From: Cryptomeria japonica
Lineage: Eukaryota; Streptophyta; Pinopsida; Cupressales; Cupressaceae
Assembly (NCBI RefSeq): GCF_030272615.1
Contig: NC_081410.1
Coordinates: 255,921,533-255,985,532 of the forward strand
Reading direction: 5' to 3'
DNA: 64,000 nucleotides
Part shown: positions 1 to 11,884 of the stretch, in pieces
Layout of the letters: every line of letters begins with the position of its first letter
Numbering within the stretch: the first letter of the stretch is position 1
The notes under the pieces: model-generated
The model's database searches: none
What the model saw: the letters and a program-made list of their open reading frames with translations, nothing else
What the model was told of the DNA's origin: nothing
Program-made: the position numbers and the translations under genes

Positions 1-375
1 AATCCATCCATTAATGAGTACATCTCATATCCAACAGTCATATCTACTATCATATCAATGTTGGGAAATGGAAAATTGTCTTTCAGACATGCTTTGTTGA
101 GATTCCTGAAGTTTGTGCAAATCCTAATAGATTTTTCTGCCTTTGATATAGGTACTATGTTTGATATCCATTCTGCATAGTCTATAGCTCTGATAAATCC
201 AGCTTTTAGCAATTTTTCTAGCTCATCTTTGACTAGCAGTGCCACATGAGGATGCATCTTATGGAGTTTTTGCTGGATGGGTTTAACTCCTGGTGTAATA
301 GAGAGATGATGCATGATGAGATTAGGATCTAGTCCTAGCATATCGGAGTATGTCCATGCAAAGTTGATCTTCTTT
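1..375 (-). pseudogene. gypsy A reverse transcriptase, N-terminal part (runs off left edge)
   Basis: Read on the minus strand this stretch encodes the start of a Ty3/gypsy reverse transcriptase, which copies element RNA into DNA. Visible blocks in order are GVKPIQQKLHKMHPHVAL, ELEKLLKAGFIRAIDYAEW, SNIVPISK, and RICTNFRNLNKACLKDNFPF, ending at YEMYSLMDG where the window stops. The spacing and wording are those of the Tat/Athila branch of plant gypsy elements. The catalytic YxDD block would lie outside the window. The frame is open through this part, without an obvious start codon because it is internal to a polyprotein. It is the downstream part of the element whose gag lies at 13214-14035. 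Confidence 0.85.
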
Positions 376-2269
376 TCTGAAAAGAAGTTGCTGAAATATT
401 TTAACTCTTCTACTGATAGTGATTGAGCTAAATGAATGATATGTGGCATCTCTTGACTTCCAATATTTACTGGTTGAGTTGGTTCAATCAATATTGAAGA
501 CCTTTCTTGGAAGTGACTTGGTAGCATATCAAGTATCTCACCCTTAGGTGCCTCAGAGAGGTTTTCACTCTTAGGTATGTCCTTCATTTTTACTTTTCTT
601 TGTTCTGACACCGCCAAAGTGTGGTTTTCGTCATCAGAACTTTTATTTTTCTTTTTTTGATTTTTGCGACTGAGATACTTGATGTATGTCTCATTCATGT
701 TCTCACTTTTCTCACTGGTGGAAAAGTTCATTAGTTCAACTGCATTAAGATAACAGGCTAATGTGTAGTCATTGGTGAAGGTAGGTATGTTCAAAGGTTG
801 GTTGTAAAGAGTACAGTCAATCAGTTTAGGATATATCAAGGATAAAGTTTGAATAGGTTCAAGGGAGTTCATGGTATTATCATCATAACTTTGCACCGAC
901 AAGTCAACTTCCAGAAGACTACCTTGCATAGGTGTCTCCAGACCAGGAAGAGTTACAACATGATTATAAAAATTCATGTTAATATTTACTAGACCTAACC
1001 CAACTGACCTACTCCTAGCACCGTCCCCAACTTTAGACTGGACTACATATCATAGTGTGACAGTAACAGGGTCAATAGGCAGCATCTCAACATTCATGAT
1101 GGAGTAGTCATAATATGATGTTGAATAGTTATTGTTATAAATAGAGCTTTTGTATGAGTTATCAAAGTCATAAGATGAAGTTTATGACTCATCTTCAAGT
1201 GATTTGGTAAGTATTTATAGTGTCAATACCTACATCTTTAATGTTGCAAGTTCTTTCATGATTTGGTTCACTAATCACTTGTATTTGACACACCTGTTAA
1301 CATAACCTTGATGGTTATGTTAGTCCCTATCATCTTTTACATTCAGCTTCCTCTGGATTGATGACTGGTCCTGCTTATATAGCTTCTAATTCTTCTTTTG
1401 TAGTTCCATACCTGATTTGTCCTCCCTCATTAGAGGGAGAATTTGCTTGTGCTCTTCCTTCTTTCAATTGTTGTTCATAGTCTTCTTGTCTTCGTAGTCT
1501 AATTTCCTTTATTTCCTTTTGCAACTTTAAGCGGATTTCCTCTTGTGCTTCATCTATGATATCACTAGATTCTTTGGGAGTTTCTATAGTAGGTGTATCT
1601 GAGAGATGATCCAAACCCCATTCCTACTCATTTGAGTCAGTTTCTAAATTATCTACTTGTTGTCTACCTATGTATGTAACCAAAATATTCAATGGTGCAA
1701 ACAATTCTTTAATTCTTTCTACCTCTTCTCTCATATCCTCTAGGACTTCTACTCCTTGTAGTGTTGTTGTTGATACAATTGGAACTTGCATACCAGTTGC
1801 TTCTTCTCTCCTAATTGTTGATTCTTCTTGTTCATTTTCATACTCTTCCTAAGTTTGTTGAGTATTGATTTCCTGTGATGTTGAAGGTAGTATATTTTTC
1901 CTCCACTTAGGTTGATGGTGAGAAGTATGTTTATGATTTGATGACTTTCTTGGATTGTATCCGACTCTAGATTTATCATTGCATTCTTAGTTTGTAGTTG
2001 AGTAGGTTCAACAATACCTTCTTGATGCTTTCCCTAAGGACCGCTAGCTGAATATCCCATGCGTTGAATCATCTTATAGCCTAGACCATATTGTGTCGGG
2101 GAAATTTCAGAATATCGTATTTCTTTGTTCGTACTATCTTATTTGAAAATCCATTTGAGAATAGCATCCTCTTCTATTTCATCTGCAAGGGAAGTAGAGG
2201 ATTTTATAAAGAGACCATCATAAATGACATTTGGAGTTGAAGTTTGTGGCTTCATAACCTCTGATGGTT
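376..2269 (-). pseudogene. gypsy A spacer between protease and reverse transcriptase
   Basis: This is the poorly conserved linker of the gypsy A polyprotein, read on the minus strand. The clearest open stretch (1375-1614, 79 codons) is very rich in Glu, Lys, Arg and Gln (for example EEIRLKLQKEIKEIRLRRQ) and would form a coiled coil. Other parts are interrupted by stops and frame changes. I see no enzymatic motif. Its identity rests on position: protease sequence lies on one side and reverse transcriptase on the other. Long spacers at this place are usual in Tat-type elements. Confidence 0.55.
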
Positions 2270-2869
2270 TTCCAGACTATCTTGGTGATGGAGGAAGAGA
2301 CATTAGTGAGAGTACAAGTTCTATTTTGTATCCATCCATGCCAGTATTTGTGATTTTCAATTTCTTCTCTAAATCTTTCAGTAAAGTTTCTAAACTTTCA
2401 ACTATAGAGGCTCCTCTATTATGAGGAACAAAAGCATCAACACTCTGCATTAATGCATTACAGGTATAGCTTGTATCAGCACAAACACTGACTTCAACTC
2501 TGTTGTACATAAATTTCAAGCACTGATGATATGTAGATGGTACTACTTTCATTTCGTGAATCCATGGCCTACCCTGTAAGATGTTGTATGAAAGAGGAAG
2601 GTCAAGGACCTAAAAAATAACATCTCTTTCCATAGGTCCTACCCTGATTGGTAATAGTACTAGACCTTTAGAGGTTCTTTCTTCTTCATCATAAGCTTTG
2701 ATCGTTATTTTCTTTGTTGGATCAATGACATTTTCAGTTGTGTCAGTAGATTGTAGGTACAAATATTCAACCCAGTGCCTCCATCTATCAAAACACATTT
2801 AACTCAGTGTTTATGGATCATAGCTTCGATGTATAATGGTTGCTTATGCGGGTGATTCAGTGAGTTATC
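2270..2869 (-). pseudogene. gypsy A retropepsin-like protease, broken
   Basis: Aspartic protease of the gypsy A polyprotein, which would cut the polyprotein into mature parts. The minus strand reads HPHKQPLYIEAMIHKH, then LIDGG near 2780, then a block ending KITIKAYDEEERTSKG and [18 protein letters not shown]. Each of these has a close counterpart in gypsy B (44930-45310). The active-site region has the form DGG followed by T/A-G. At least one frame change and several stops lie between 2600 and 2800. The coding sequence was cut here by copia 1; it resumes at 11885 on the other side of that insertion. Confidence 0.75.
2865..2869. repeat. target site duplication of copia 1, left copy (TTATC)
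   Basis: The five bases TTATC precede the first base of the copia 1 5' LTR and are repeated exactly at 11880-11884 after the 3' LTR. A 5-bp duplication is what copia integrase makes. Confidence 0.92.
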
Positions 2870-3607
2870 TATTGGCAATATTGCATTATAACAGACAATG
2901 GAAGATTGTTGGCATTTCAATAAGGATATTGAGAAGGTTGTTGATGATTATGGATATAATTGATTAAGGATGTTTACTGTCTTGATATTATTATATTTTC
3001 ATTGATGTCAAGATATTGATTTTCTAATTCAGTATGATGTTGTCATATCTTGAGAAGTATGATTTAAAGAATATAAAGATGTCGGTAAAAGACACAGGAA
3101 AGATTATGATGAATAAGGGGATGAATAAGGTATTCAATGGGCAACCATTATTGAGTCAGACAATGATGAGATCATGATGTTTAGATTGTTTTAACATCAT
3201 ACATATGTTGTAAATTGTAAGGATAATACTATACTATGTTACCAAGCAAAGAACCTAATCAGTAAACCCTAAGGTTATCGCTATCGGTTAATGAAGGCAG
3301 TATGTCTACTGAGTGAAGTTTAGTACTCACCGAGTTATAACTGAGTTGCTACCAAGTTGTAACCGAGCTATAACAGAATGCATTAAATGATTATAGATGA
3401 TATTTAATGAAGGAAGCTGATGAGCTAGAACTGATTAAATGATTGGTATGTCATGCATGAAGTTTGTTAAGAATCTAAGGCAATGGAAAGTCGGCATGAA
3501 GATCTATAGCATAGATTGAACCGCAATACCCTGGCACAAGTTCCAAGAAATGTATGCAAGTTCCCAGGCTGGGTAAAACATTTTCAGATCGAAAGATGCA
3601 TTGAGCC

Positions 3608-4887
3608 TGTTGGGTCTCAAATCAATAGATTGGATAGGTTCTAAGGAAATGCCAACTCCTATGATCAAACCCTCCGATTGACTTGGCCAACTTATAGAGT
3701 GAACCTATTTGGTTACTAACTCTCTCACTTTAGGCTCTGCAGGACCTAGGCGGGTATACCTACTCACTAGTTGTTCCTTCAACTAATGCTTTTTATAGCA
3801 GATTTAGTGTCTTAATCTGATATCTCCTAGTCTCAGAATGGCATAAGTTTCTTAAACGGACTGATTTCAGATATGTGTATTGATCTATGTATCTTACAAA
3901 AGTATATATGTTACACTTTGGCTAAATTAGCTACTATACCTACTCTACTAATCCTAATGCTTAAAAGTAAAGGGTAACTGGTATGGTTAAAGGGTTTGTT
4001 TACAAATGATCAGTGCCTTTCCTCTTATTTGGGCTATAAAGTCTTATATTTCTTCAGGACTTATTGTGTAAACTTATGAGACAATTTTTAAACCCACCAC
4101 CTCTCGATGAGTCTGTCAGTTACTATTTCTTATGAGCTCTACTTCAATGTTTATATTGTAAACTGCTTGAATGAATTTAACCCTAACTTTAAGAGACCAT
4201 CCAAGGAAGAAATACAGGGAACAATTAAAATTCACAAGTAAATCTTTTTTGATCCAAATCTACAATATGAAACACAAAATTTCACTGGAAGAACACAAAT
4301 AACCTTATCTCCTTTAGATAATATCACAAGCAACTGCCTTTTGAAAATATGTTAACTCTCAACACATATGAGAAAGAAAATGCAACTGGTATAATTTTTG
4401 ATAAAAAGTTTAAAAGTACAAAATTGCCTCCACCTCTTGTCTCTCTATATTCTTTTTTATTTTTTTTCTCTTTACATTTTACATCACACATATATATGTG
4501 TTTGAATGGTTTTCATACCCCTTTGGGTGAAAAGACACCCCCCTTTTAAATAAAAATAATTCCAAATCCCGAAATTGCCTTAGTTTATGTAATTAATTGT
4601 CACTTTACAAGTTGTTTAGGCATATTAGAGCTATTTTAAGGCTATTTTATGGGTATATAATGGATAAATGGTCTTTAAATGATGTAAATACCCTCTTTGG
4701 TGCTTCACACTCCATTTTTTATGCCCATTATTGTTTTTATGTTATGGTTTCATATTGTGCAACAAATATAAAATATATTACTTGTACCTATTCAATATAT
4801 ATATATGTATATATATATTTAGAATTTTTCTTGCTCCTTGTCTTGGAATTTGGAATTCTAAAAATTGCAAATTTTAGGGTTCCAACA
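3608..4887 (+). mobile_element. solo LTR nested in the copia 1 5' LTR
   Basis: A 1280-bp segment begins TGTTGGGTCTC and ends GGTTCCAACA, so its ends form the short inverted repeat TGTTGG / CCAACA typical of LTRs. GAGCC occurs at 3603-3607 and again at 4888-4892, and the segment is absent from the sister LTR at the matching place (near 11081). There is no primer site, polypurine tract or polyprotein inside, so a solo LTR left after LTR-LTR recombination is the simplest reading. Its family is not recognised and no other copy is in the window. Strand is unknown; plus is nominal. Confidence 0.85.
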
Positions 4888-4971
4888 GAGCCTAGACAAG
4901 ATTGAAGATCTGATGGCTATGATTGATCATGGGAAATGTGATCAAGGAGATTAAGCAGTTACCTAATTGTT

Positions 4972-4980
4972 TATAAATAG
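4972..4980 (+). promoter_or_regulatory. TATA box in copia 1 5' LTR
   Basis: TATAAATAG stands alone in a suitable place within the LTR and is conserved at 11161-11169 in the 3' LTR. It is the likely core promoter of the element. The call rests on motif and conservation between LTRs. Confidence 0.6.
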
Positions 4981-5691
4981 GAAACTATTGATAAACAATG
5001 TATGTGGGCAAGTCTATGCACAAGGATGCTACATAGTGATTACCGAGCACAGAAGCTTGAAGACCTGTTTGAATAACAGAGTATAGAAGCCCAGTAGATA
5101 GACAAGATTAGTTCTATGTCTATATTGTATTGAACAAATAGGAATCTACTTTAGCATTTTAGATGTGAATTTGTAGATAGATTTTTATTACTGTTATTTT
5201 GTGGAAGTGACAAAAAATCTCTTAACTGAGTGGACTTAACAGTCTTATTTGTAAAATCCTCTAGCAAGGTGACATTCTAATTGAGTGTTTGAAATCCTTT
5301 AACAAGGTCACTTCTAACAAGGTGAAGATCCTAACAGATCTAAGGGAAAACCCTTAACCGGGTCACATCTAGCAATGTGTTTGTAATATTTAACAGGATT
5401 TGCTTTTAACCGAGCATAGTCTAGAAGAGTATATTTCTTAGTGGGTCTGAAATCCCACAGTGGTTTTTCCCTATTTGGGTTTCCATGTTAAATCTGGTGT
5501 TATGAGGTTTATGATGTTTATATGCTTTTGAGTTTGCATGTTTAGCAGTTTTGGTTATATTACTGTAGTATATGTTACCGAGGTTGAATCTGATGTTTTT
5601 ATAGACGATTAAGTTTGTATGATTCACCCCCCCCCCTCTCATCTTGTTGGCTATTGGATCTGTACTTATATTAAGTATCAAAACTATCACT

Positions 5692-5703
5692 TGGTATCAG
5701 AGC
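5692..5703 (+). other. copia 1 primer binding site (initiator Met tRNA)
   Basis: TGGTATCAGAGC, two bases after the LTR end, is complementary to the 3' end of plant initiator-methionine tRNA, the standard primer for copia reverse transcription. Confidence 0.93.
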
Positions 5704-5753
5704 TTTGGACTCCGAAAGAAAATTTTAAAGGCACTTGAGTTAAAGATCCAAAG

Positions 5754-8700
5754 ATGTATAAGAGGGATGCACCGAAGTTGAACAAGTCAAGTTTCTCTAC
5801 ATGGTAGAAAAGGATGAAGTTGCATCTATCAAGAGTTGGAGAATATGATGTATACTATCTGGAAAATGATTTTGTTACACCAAGCACCTATCCACTGACT
5901 ATGGAAGAGATAAAGGCAAAGCAAGAACATATTCAAGCAATGATTGAAATGACATCTGCATTGACCAACTCAGAGTTTAATGATCTAGAAGGCTGCAATG
6001 ATGCAAAGGCAATGTAGGATAAGTTCATATCAGTATATGGAGGAGTTGAACATGTTCAAAGAGAAAAATTAGATAGTCTAAGAGGACAAATTGAATCTAT
6101 GAGGATGAATGAAGGTGAGAACATAACTCAGTATAGTACAAGACTAAAGGAGATTATCAATCAAATCAAAGGAGCAAGTGGGACTATTGAAGAAAAGGAT
6201 ATAACAAGTAAGTTGTTAAGAACCCTTCTACTGGCTTATGCAATCCGAGTCTCTGCAATCAATGAATTGAGGTTTGTACCTAATATGCCAGTTTCTTTAG
6301 ATGCCACTATTGGTAAGCTACATGCATTTGAGTTAAGTAACTTTGATAACAGTGGTTCTTCGATAAATAAAGTTGAATCTGCATTTAGTTCTTTTCATCT
6401 TGATGAATCCAATGATTTCAATAAAAGAAAGTATAAGAACTCTGAAGGAGATCATAGTGGAGCAAGTGAAAGATTTCGTAAGAACATGGAAGAAGTACAT
6501 AAACTGTATGAGGAAATCAGAAAGCAAGAAGAGTTTGAAGCACTATTAGCCAAAAGGTTATCGAGAGGCAAAGGTAAGTATAAAGGAAAACTACCTTTGA
6601 AATGTTTCAATTGTGATAAAATAGGACATATGGCTTCTAACTATCCTGACAAAGATTTTACTGAAAAGAGAAATTACCAAGATGATAGACTGAAAGACAA
6701 TCATTACAAAGGACATTGAGACTTCAGAAGAAGAGATAGAAAGACATGCTTAATAGCTGATGAGGAATCTAATGATGACAAATCAGATGAAACTGATACA
6801 GAGGAAGTAGTTTATGTGGCTATCAAAGATGGATCGGATGAAGAAAGGTATGAAAAAAAAGCCCTAATATCTCACATAAACACTAATGATTCTTGGATCA
6901 TAGATAGTGGATTCTCACATCATATGACAGGAGATAAACACAAGTTTGTTATATTAGAAGATTATGATGGAGACTATGTTAGATTTGGTAATGATGCACC
7001 ATGTCTGGTGAAAGGTAAAGGATCTATAACACTTCTTGACAATGCAAGATGCAATGATGTTTATTGGGTTGAAGGTTTGAAATACAATTTGTTGAGTGTA
7101 GCACAGCTAAACAACACAAGTTACCGAATAGAATTTCAGAAAGGAATTGTCAAAGTTCATGACAAGAATGGAAAGTGAGCTGCTACCGGGACACAAACAA
7201 AAGGCAACACATTTTACCTTGACTCAACTCATAACAAATAAAAGGTTTTGTCTTGTAAATTTTGATAATCTGATCAAAATAAGTAAGAAGCACAGAGTAA
7301 GAGGTCTACCGAGTCTTGAAAAACCTGAGAATGCTATGTGCCGAGGATGCCAAATGGGTAAGATGACAAGATCAAGCTTTACAAGTAAGTCTTACACTTC
7401 TAAGAGAACTTTAGATCTAGTGCACACTGACCTTTGTGGTCCTATGAAAGTTCAAAGTTATTATGGTGATAAATATTTCATATTATTTGTGGATGACTAT
7501 TCAAGGATGATGTCAGTAATGTTTTTAAAAGAAAAATCAAAATCTTTTCAAATGTTTAAATGGTACAAGGCAAGAGTTGAAAATGAAACAGGAAGACAAC
7601 TGAAATGTCTTAGATCAGATAGAGGAGGAGAATTCACATTTGATGAGTTCAACTTATTTTACAATGATCATGGTATTAAAAGACAAGTCTCTGCACCGAG
7701 AACTCCACAGTAGAATGGAATAGCTAAGAGAAGAAACATATCTATTGTGGATTGTGCTAGAACACTGATGATTGAAAAGAAGGTTCCACAAACATTTTGG
7801 AGAGAAGCAATAAGCACAACAGTTTACACCCTGAACCGAGTACAATTGAAGAAAGGTACTTTGAAGACACCATATGAAATCTGGTATGATAAGAAACCTA
7901 ATGTAAGTTATTTTAAAATCTTTGGAAGTAGATGCTATGTTCACAAAGATGATAGAAATGGCAAGTTTGATCAGAAAAGTGAAGAAGGAACATTTCTAGG
8001 TTATTCTTCTAGAAGCAAAGCATTTAAATATCCGATCAAATCATCTAACAAAATAGTAGAAAGTGCAAATGTGAAAATTGATGAATTTGCAGAAAGAAAT
8101 GATGAAGGAAATTCCAAGGAACCAAAAGACTATGATGAATTTGTCTATGTTCAACCAAGAAGTCTTACCGAGAAAACTGTTGAAGAAAATGAAAAGAATA
8201 TCTAGTTACTGAGTGATGAAGAAGATCATATAGAGCCTACTGAGCCTGTATTAGCCAAGTATGTCAAAAGGAATCATGCACCAAGTCAGATTATAGGAGA
8301 TAAGGATGATCTAGTGATGACAAGGAACAAATTGAGACAGAACACATGTTTGATATCTGAATTTGAACCAAGAATAGTGAAAGAGGCATTTAACAGTGAA
8401 GATTGGATAAATGCTATGACAGAAGAGATTGATCAAATCAAGAAGAATGACACATGGACACTAATCCCAAGACCAAAGGACAAAAATGTAACCAATACAA
8501 AGCGGATTTTCAGAAACAAGCTGAATGAAAAAGGAGAGGTCATTCGAAACAAAGCAAGACTAGTTTGCAAAGGTTATGCTCAAGAAGAAGGAATTGATTA
8601 TGGTGAAACTTTTGCACCTGTTGCTAGACTTGAAGGAGTAAGAACATTGTTGGCCTATGCTACTTTCAAAAATTTCAAGGTATATCAAATGGATGTCAAA

Positions 8701-9870
8701 TCTGCATTTTTGAATGGAATATTAGAAGAAGAAGTTTTTATTGAACAACCTGAAGGATTTGTTGAAGACAATAATAAAGATCAAGTATGTAAATTGAACA
8801 AAGCTTTATATGGTTTGAAACAAGCACCTAGAGCATGGTATGAAAGATTGCACTCTTATTTGATTAAGATTGGTTTTATAAGGACAAGTGAGAACAACAA
8901 TATGTATATGAAGAATGATGAAAATGGAATACTGATCTCAGCTATATTTGTTGATGATATTATATTTTATGGAAATGACTCTTTATGCAAGAACTTTGGA
9001 ACTGAAATGAGCAAAGAATTTGAGATGTCATTAATCGGTGAGATAAAGTATTTTATAGGTTTATAGATATTGCAAATGAAAAATGAGATGTTCATTACTC
9101 AATCCAAGTACATAAAGGAAATCTTGAAGAAATTTGGAATGGAGGATTCAAAACCAGTAAGCACTCCTATGTCTACCAACTGTAAATTATCAAAGAATGA
9201 TGAATCTACATCTGTTGATGAGACACTTTACCAATCCATGATTGGAAAACTATAATATGTTGTTCACAGCAGACCAGACATAGCACATGCAGTAGATATA
9301 GTTGCAAGATTCTCTACAGATCCTAAGGAAACACACATGACAGTAATCAAAAGAATTTTTAGATACTTGAAAGGCACTGAGGATTATGGCTTAGTATATT
9401 AGAAAGGAATTGATTTTGATTTAAAAGTTTATACTGATGCTAATTGGGTAGGAAACATTGATGACAGAAAAAGCACAAGTGGAGGAGCTTTCTTTTTAGG
9501 AGAAAGACTAGTGAGTTAGCTTATCAAGAAACAAGGATGTGTTTCACAGTCAACAGCAGAAGCTGAATACGTTGCTGCAGCATTGAATTGTACCAACATT
9601 GCATGGATCAAACAGCTATTGGAAGGTATAAATGAGAAAGTTACCAAGCCAGTAACTATATTCTGTGACAATACTAGTGCCATTAATATTTCAAAAAATC
9701 TTGTTATGCACTCTAAGACAAAGCACATCTCTATCAAATATCATTATCTTAGAGAAGAAGCTCAAGAGAAGAAAATGGTGTTGGAGTATGTTAGCACAAA
9801 GGAATAAATAGCAGATATCTTCACTAAGCCACTACCAAGGGACACTTTTGAATATCTTAGAATCAGTTAG
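5754..9870 (+). pseudogene. copia 1 gag-pol polyprotein, decayed
   Basis: The start at 5754 is the first ATG after the leader and is in frame with gag. Parts in order: gag (5754 to about 6790) with the zinc knuckle CFNCDKIGHMASNY at 6603, whose last cysteine has become tyrosine; protease with WIIDSGFSHHMTGD near 6893; a GAG-pre-integrase and integrase block with CRGCQMGKM and HTDLCGPM (7340-7450); reverse transcriptase with [11 protein letters not shown] and FVDDI (about 8690 and 8949); RNase H with YTDANWVG, STAEAEYVA and TKHISIKYH (9430-9750). In-frame stops occur at 5806, 6015, 6717, 7711, 8203, 9064, 9253, 9400, 9517 and 9805, mostly TAG. The reading frame shifts near 7180-7240, where the HxxxC part of the integrase zinc finger is also damaged. 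Confidence 0.92.
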
Positions 9871-10320
9871 GGGTCCTACCCCTATCTTCTACTCACTGAC
9901 CAAGTTCGGTGAAAGCATCAATCCGATGACTCTATCAAATATCTTTTAGGAGTTGATGCTACATTACACACTTTAGGATGTTTTCTAAAGGTGTATAGGA
10001 AACAATACAAGGAACAAGAATTAAAGACAAAATGCTCTGACTGAGACTCAGTTGATACACAATAGCAGGAAAATCACTTCATACAGGAAGAAATTATGTT
10101 TTAGTTCTTTATTTTTTGGCATTGTTGTCAAAGGGGGAGAAGACTAATATCGGGGGAGAAGACTAAAAGAAAATTGTGAAGACTACAGATTGGAAAGAAG
10201 ACTGAAGAAAAGAGAAGTCTAATGTATAGGGGAGAGCATTTCAGCATTTCAGATTCACAGCAATCCGAATCTTTTAAGGTCAAATCAATTGGTTTTGCCA
10301 TCAATGCCAAAGGGGGAGAT
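9871..10320 (+). other. copia 1 3' noncoding region with repeated polypurine tracts
   Basis: Between the end of RNase H and the 3' LTR there is no open frame. The tract AAAGGGGGAGA next to the LTR (10309-10319) is the plus-strand primer. Similar purine tracts stand upstream, at about 10129-10141 and 10152-10163. Copia 2 shows the same arrangement. Confidence 0.7.
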
Positions 10321-11879
10321 TGTTGGCAGTATTGCATTATAACAGACAATGAAAGATTGTTGGCATTTCAATAAGGATATTGAGAAGGTTGTTGATGATT
10401 ATGGATATAACTGATTAAGGATGTTTACTGTCTTGATATTATTATTTTGTCATTGATGTCAAGAAATTGATTTTCTAATTCAGTATGATGTTGCCATATC
10501 TTGAGAAGTATGATTTAAAGAATATAAAGATGTCGGTAAAAGACACAAGAAAGATTATGATGAATAAGGGGATGAATAAGGTATTCAATGGGAAACCATT
10601 ACCGAGTCAGACAATGATGAGATCATGATGTTTAGATTATTTGAACATCATACATATGTTGTAAATTGTAAGGATAATACTATACTATGTTACCAAGAAA
10701 ACAACCTAGTCGGTAAACCCTAAGGAACCGAGTCAGTAAACCCTAAGGTTATCGCTAATGGTTAATGAAGGCAGTATGTCTACCGAGTGAAGTTTAGTAT
10801 TCATTGAGTTATAACCAAGTTGCTACCGAGTTGTAACCGAGCTATAATAGAATGCATTAAATTATTACAAGCGATATTTAATGAAGGAAGCTGATGAGCT
10901 GGAACTGATTAAATGATTGGTATGTCGTGCATGAAGTTTGTTAAGAATCTAAGGCAATGGAAACTTGGCATGAAGATCTACAGCACAGATTGAACCGCAA
11001 TATCCTGGCACAAGTTCCAAGAAATGTATGCAAGTTCCCAAGCTGGGTAAAACATTTTCAAATCAAAAGATGCATTGAACCTAGACAAGATTGAAGATCT
11101 GATGGCTATGATTGATCATGGGAAATGTGATCAAGGAGATTAAGCGGTTACCTAATTGTTTATAAATAGGAAACTATTGATAAATAATGTATGTGGGCAA
11201 GTGTATGCACAAGGATGCTACATAGTGATTACCAAGCACAGAAGCTTGAAGACCTATTTGAATAATAGAGTATAGAAGCCCAGCAGATAGACAAGATTAG
11301 TTCTATGTCTAGATTGTATTGAACAAATAGGAATCTACTTTAGCATTTTAGATGTGAAGTTGCAGATAGATTTTTATTACTGTTATTTTGTGAAAGTGAT
11401 AGAAAATCTCTTAACCGAGTGGACTTAACAGTCTTATTTGTAAAACCTTCCAGCAAGGTGACATTCTAATTGAGTGTTTGAAATCCTTTAACAAGGTCAC
11501 TTCTAACAAGGTGAAGATCCTAACAGATCTGAGGGAAATCCCTTAACCGAGTCGCATCTAGCAATGTGTTTGTAATCTTTAATAGGATTTTCTTTTAACC
11601 GAGCATACTCTAGAAGAGTATATTTCTTAGTGGGTCCAAAATCCCACAGTGGTTTTTCCCTATTTGGGTTTCCACGTTAAATCTAGTGTTATGAGGTTTA
11701 TGATGTTTATATGCTTTTGAGTTTGCATGTTTAACAGTTTTGGTTATATTACTGTAGTATATGTTACTGAGGTTGAATCTGATATTTTAATGGAAGATTA
11801 AGTTTGTATGATTCACCCCTCCCCCCTCTCATCTTGTTGGCTATTGGATCTGTACTTATTTTAAGTATCAGAACTATCA
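10321..11879 (+). repeat. copia 1 3' LTR
   Basis: A 1559-bp LTR beginning TGTTGGCAG directly after the polypurine tract and ending in CA at 11879. It is collinear with the 5' LTR without the nested solo LTR. A TATAAATAG box lies at 11161-11169. Confidence 0.93.
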
Positions 11880-11884
11880 TTATC
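11880..11884. repeat. target site duplication of copia 1, right copy (TTATC)
   Basis: Exact repeat of 2865-2869; together they mark both ends of copia 1. Confidence 0.92.

Larger units (their letters stand above)
2870..5689 (+). repeat. copia 1 5' LTR (split by a solo LTR)
   Basis: It matches the 3' LTR at 10321-11879 from end to end once the nested insertion 3608-4887 and its extra GAGCC are removed: 1535 bp here against 1559 bp. The 24-bp difference is a small tandem duplication of an AACC-AG-C-GTAAACCCTAAGG unit in the 3' copy near 10710. The first two bases are TA instead of TG. It ends in CA at 5689, just before the primer site. Confidence 0.92.
2870..11879 (+). mobile_element. copia 1: complete Ty1/copia retrotransposon inserted in gypsy A
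   Basis: A 9.0-kb element with two LTRs (2870-5689 including a nested solo LTR, and 10321-11879), an initiator-Met primer site, one gag-pol reading region and a polypurine tract. It is flanked by the exact duplication TTATC. Domain order is gag, protease, integrase, reverse transcriptase, RNase H, which defines Ty1/copia. It sits in the protease region of gypsy A on the opposite strand. The coding region has many stops and at least one frame change, so it cannot make its own proteins. The first 240 bp of the two LTRs differ at roughly 3-4% of sites by eye. Confidence 0.93.
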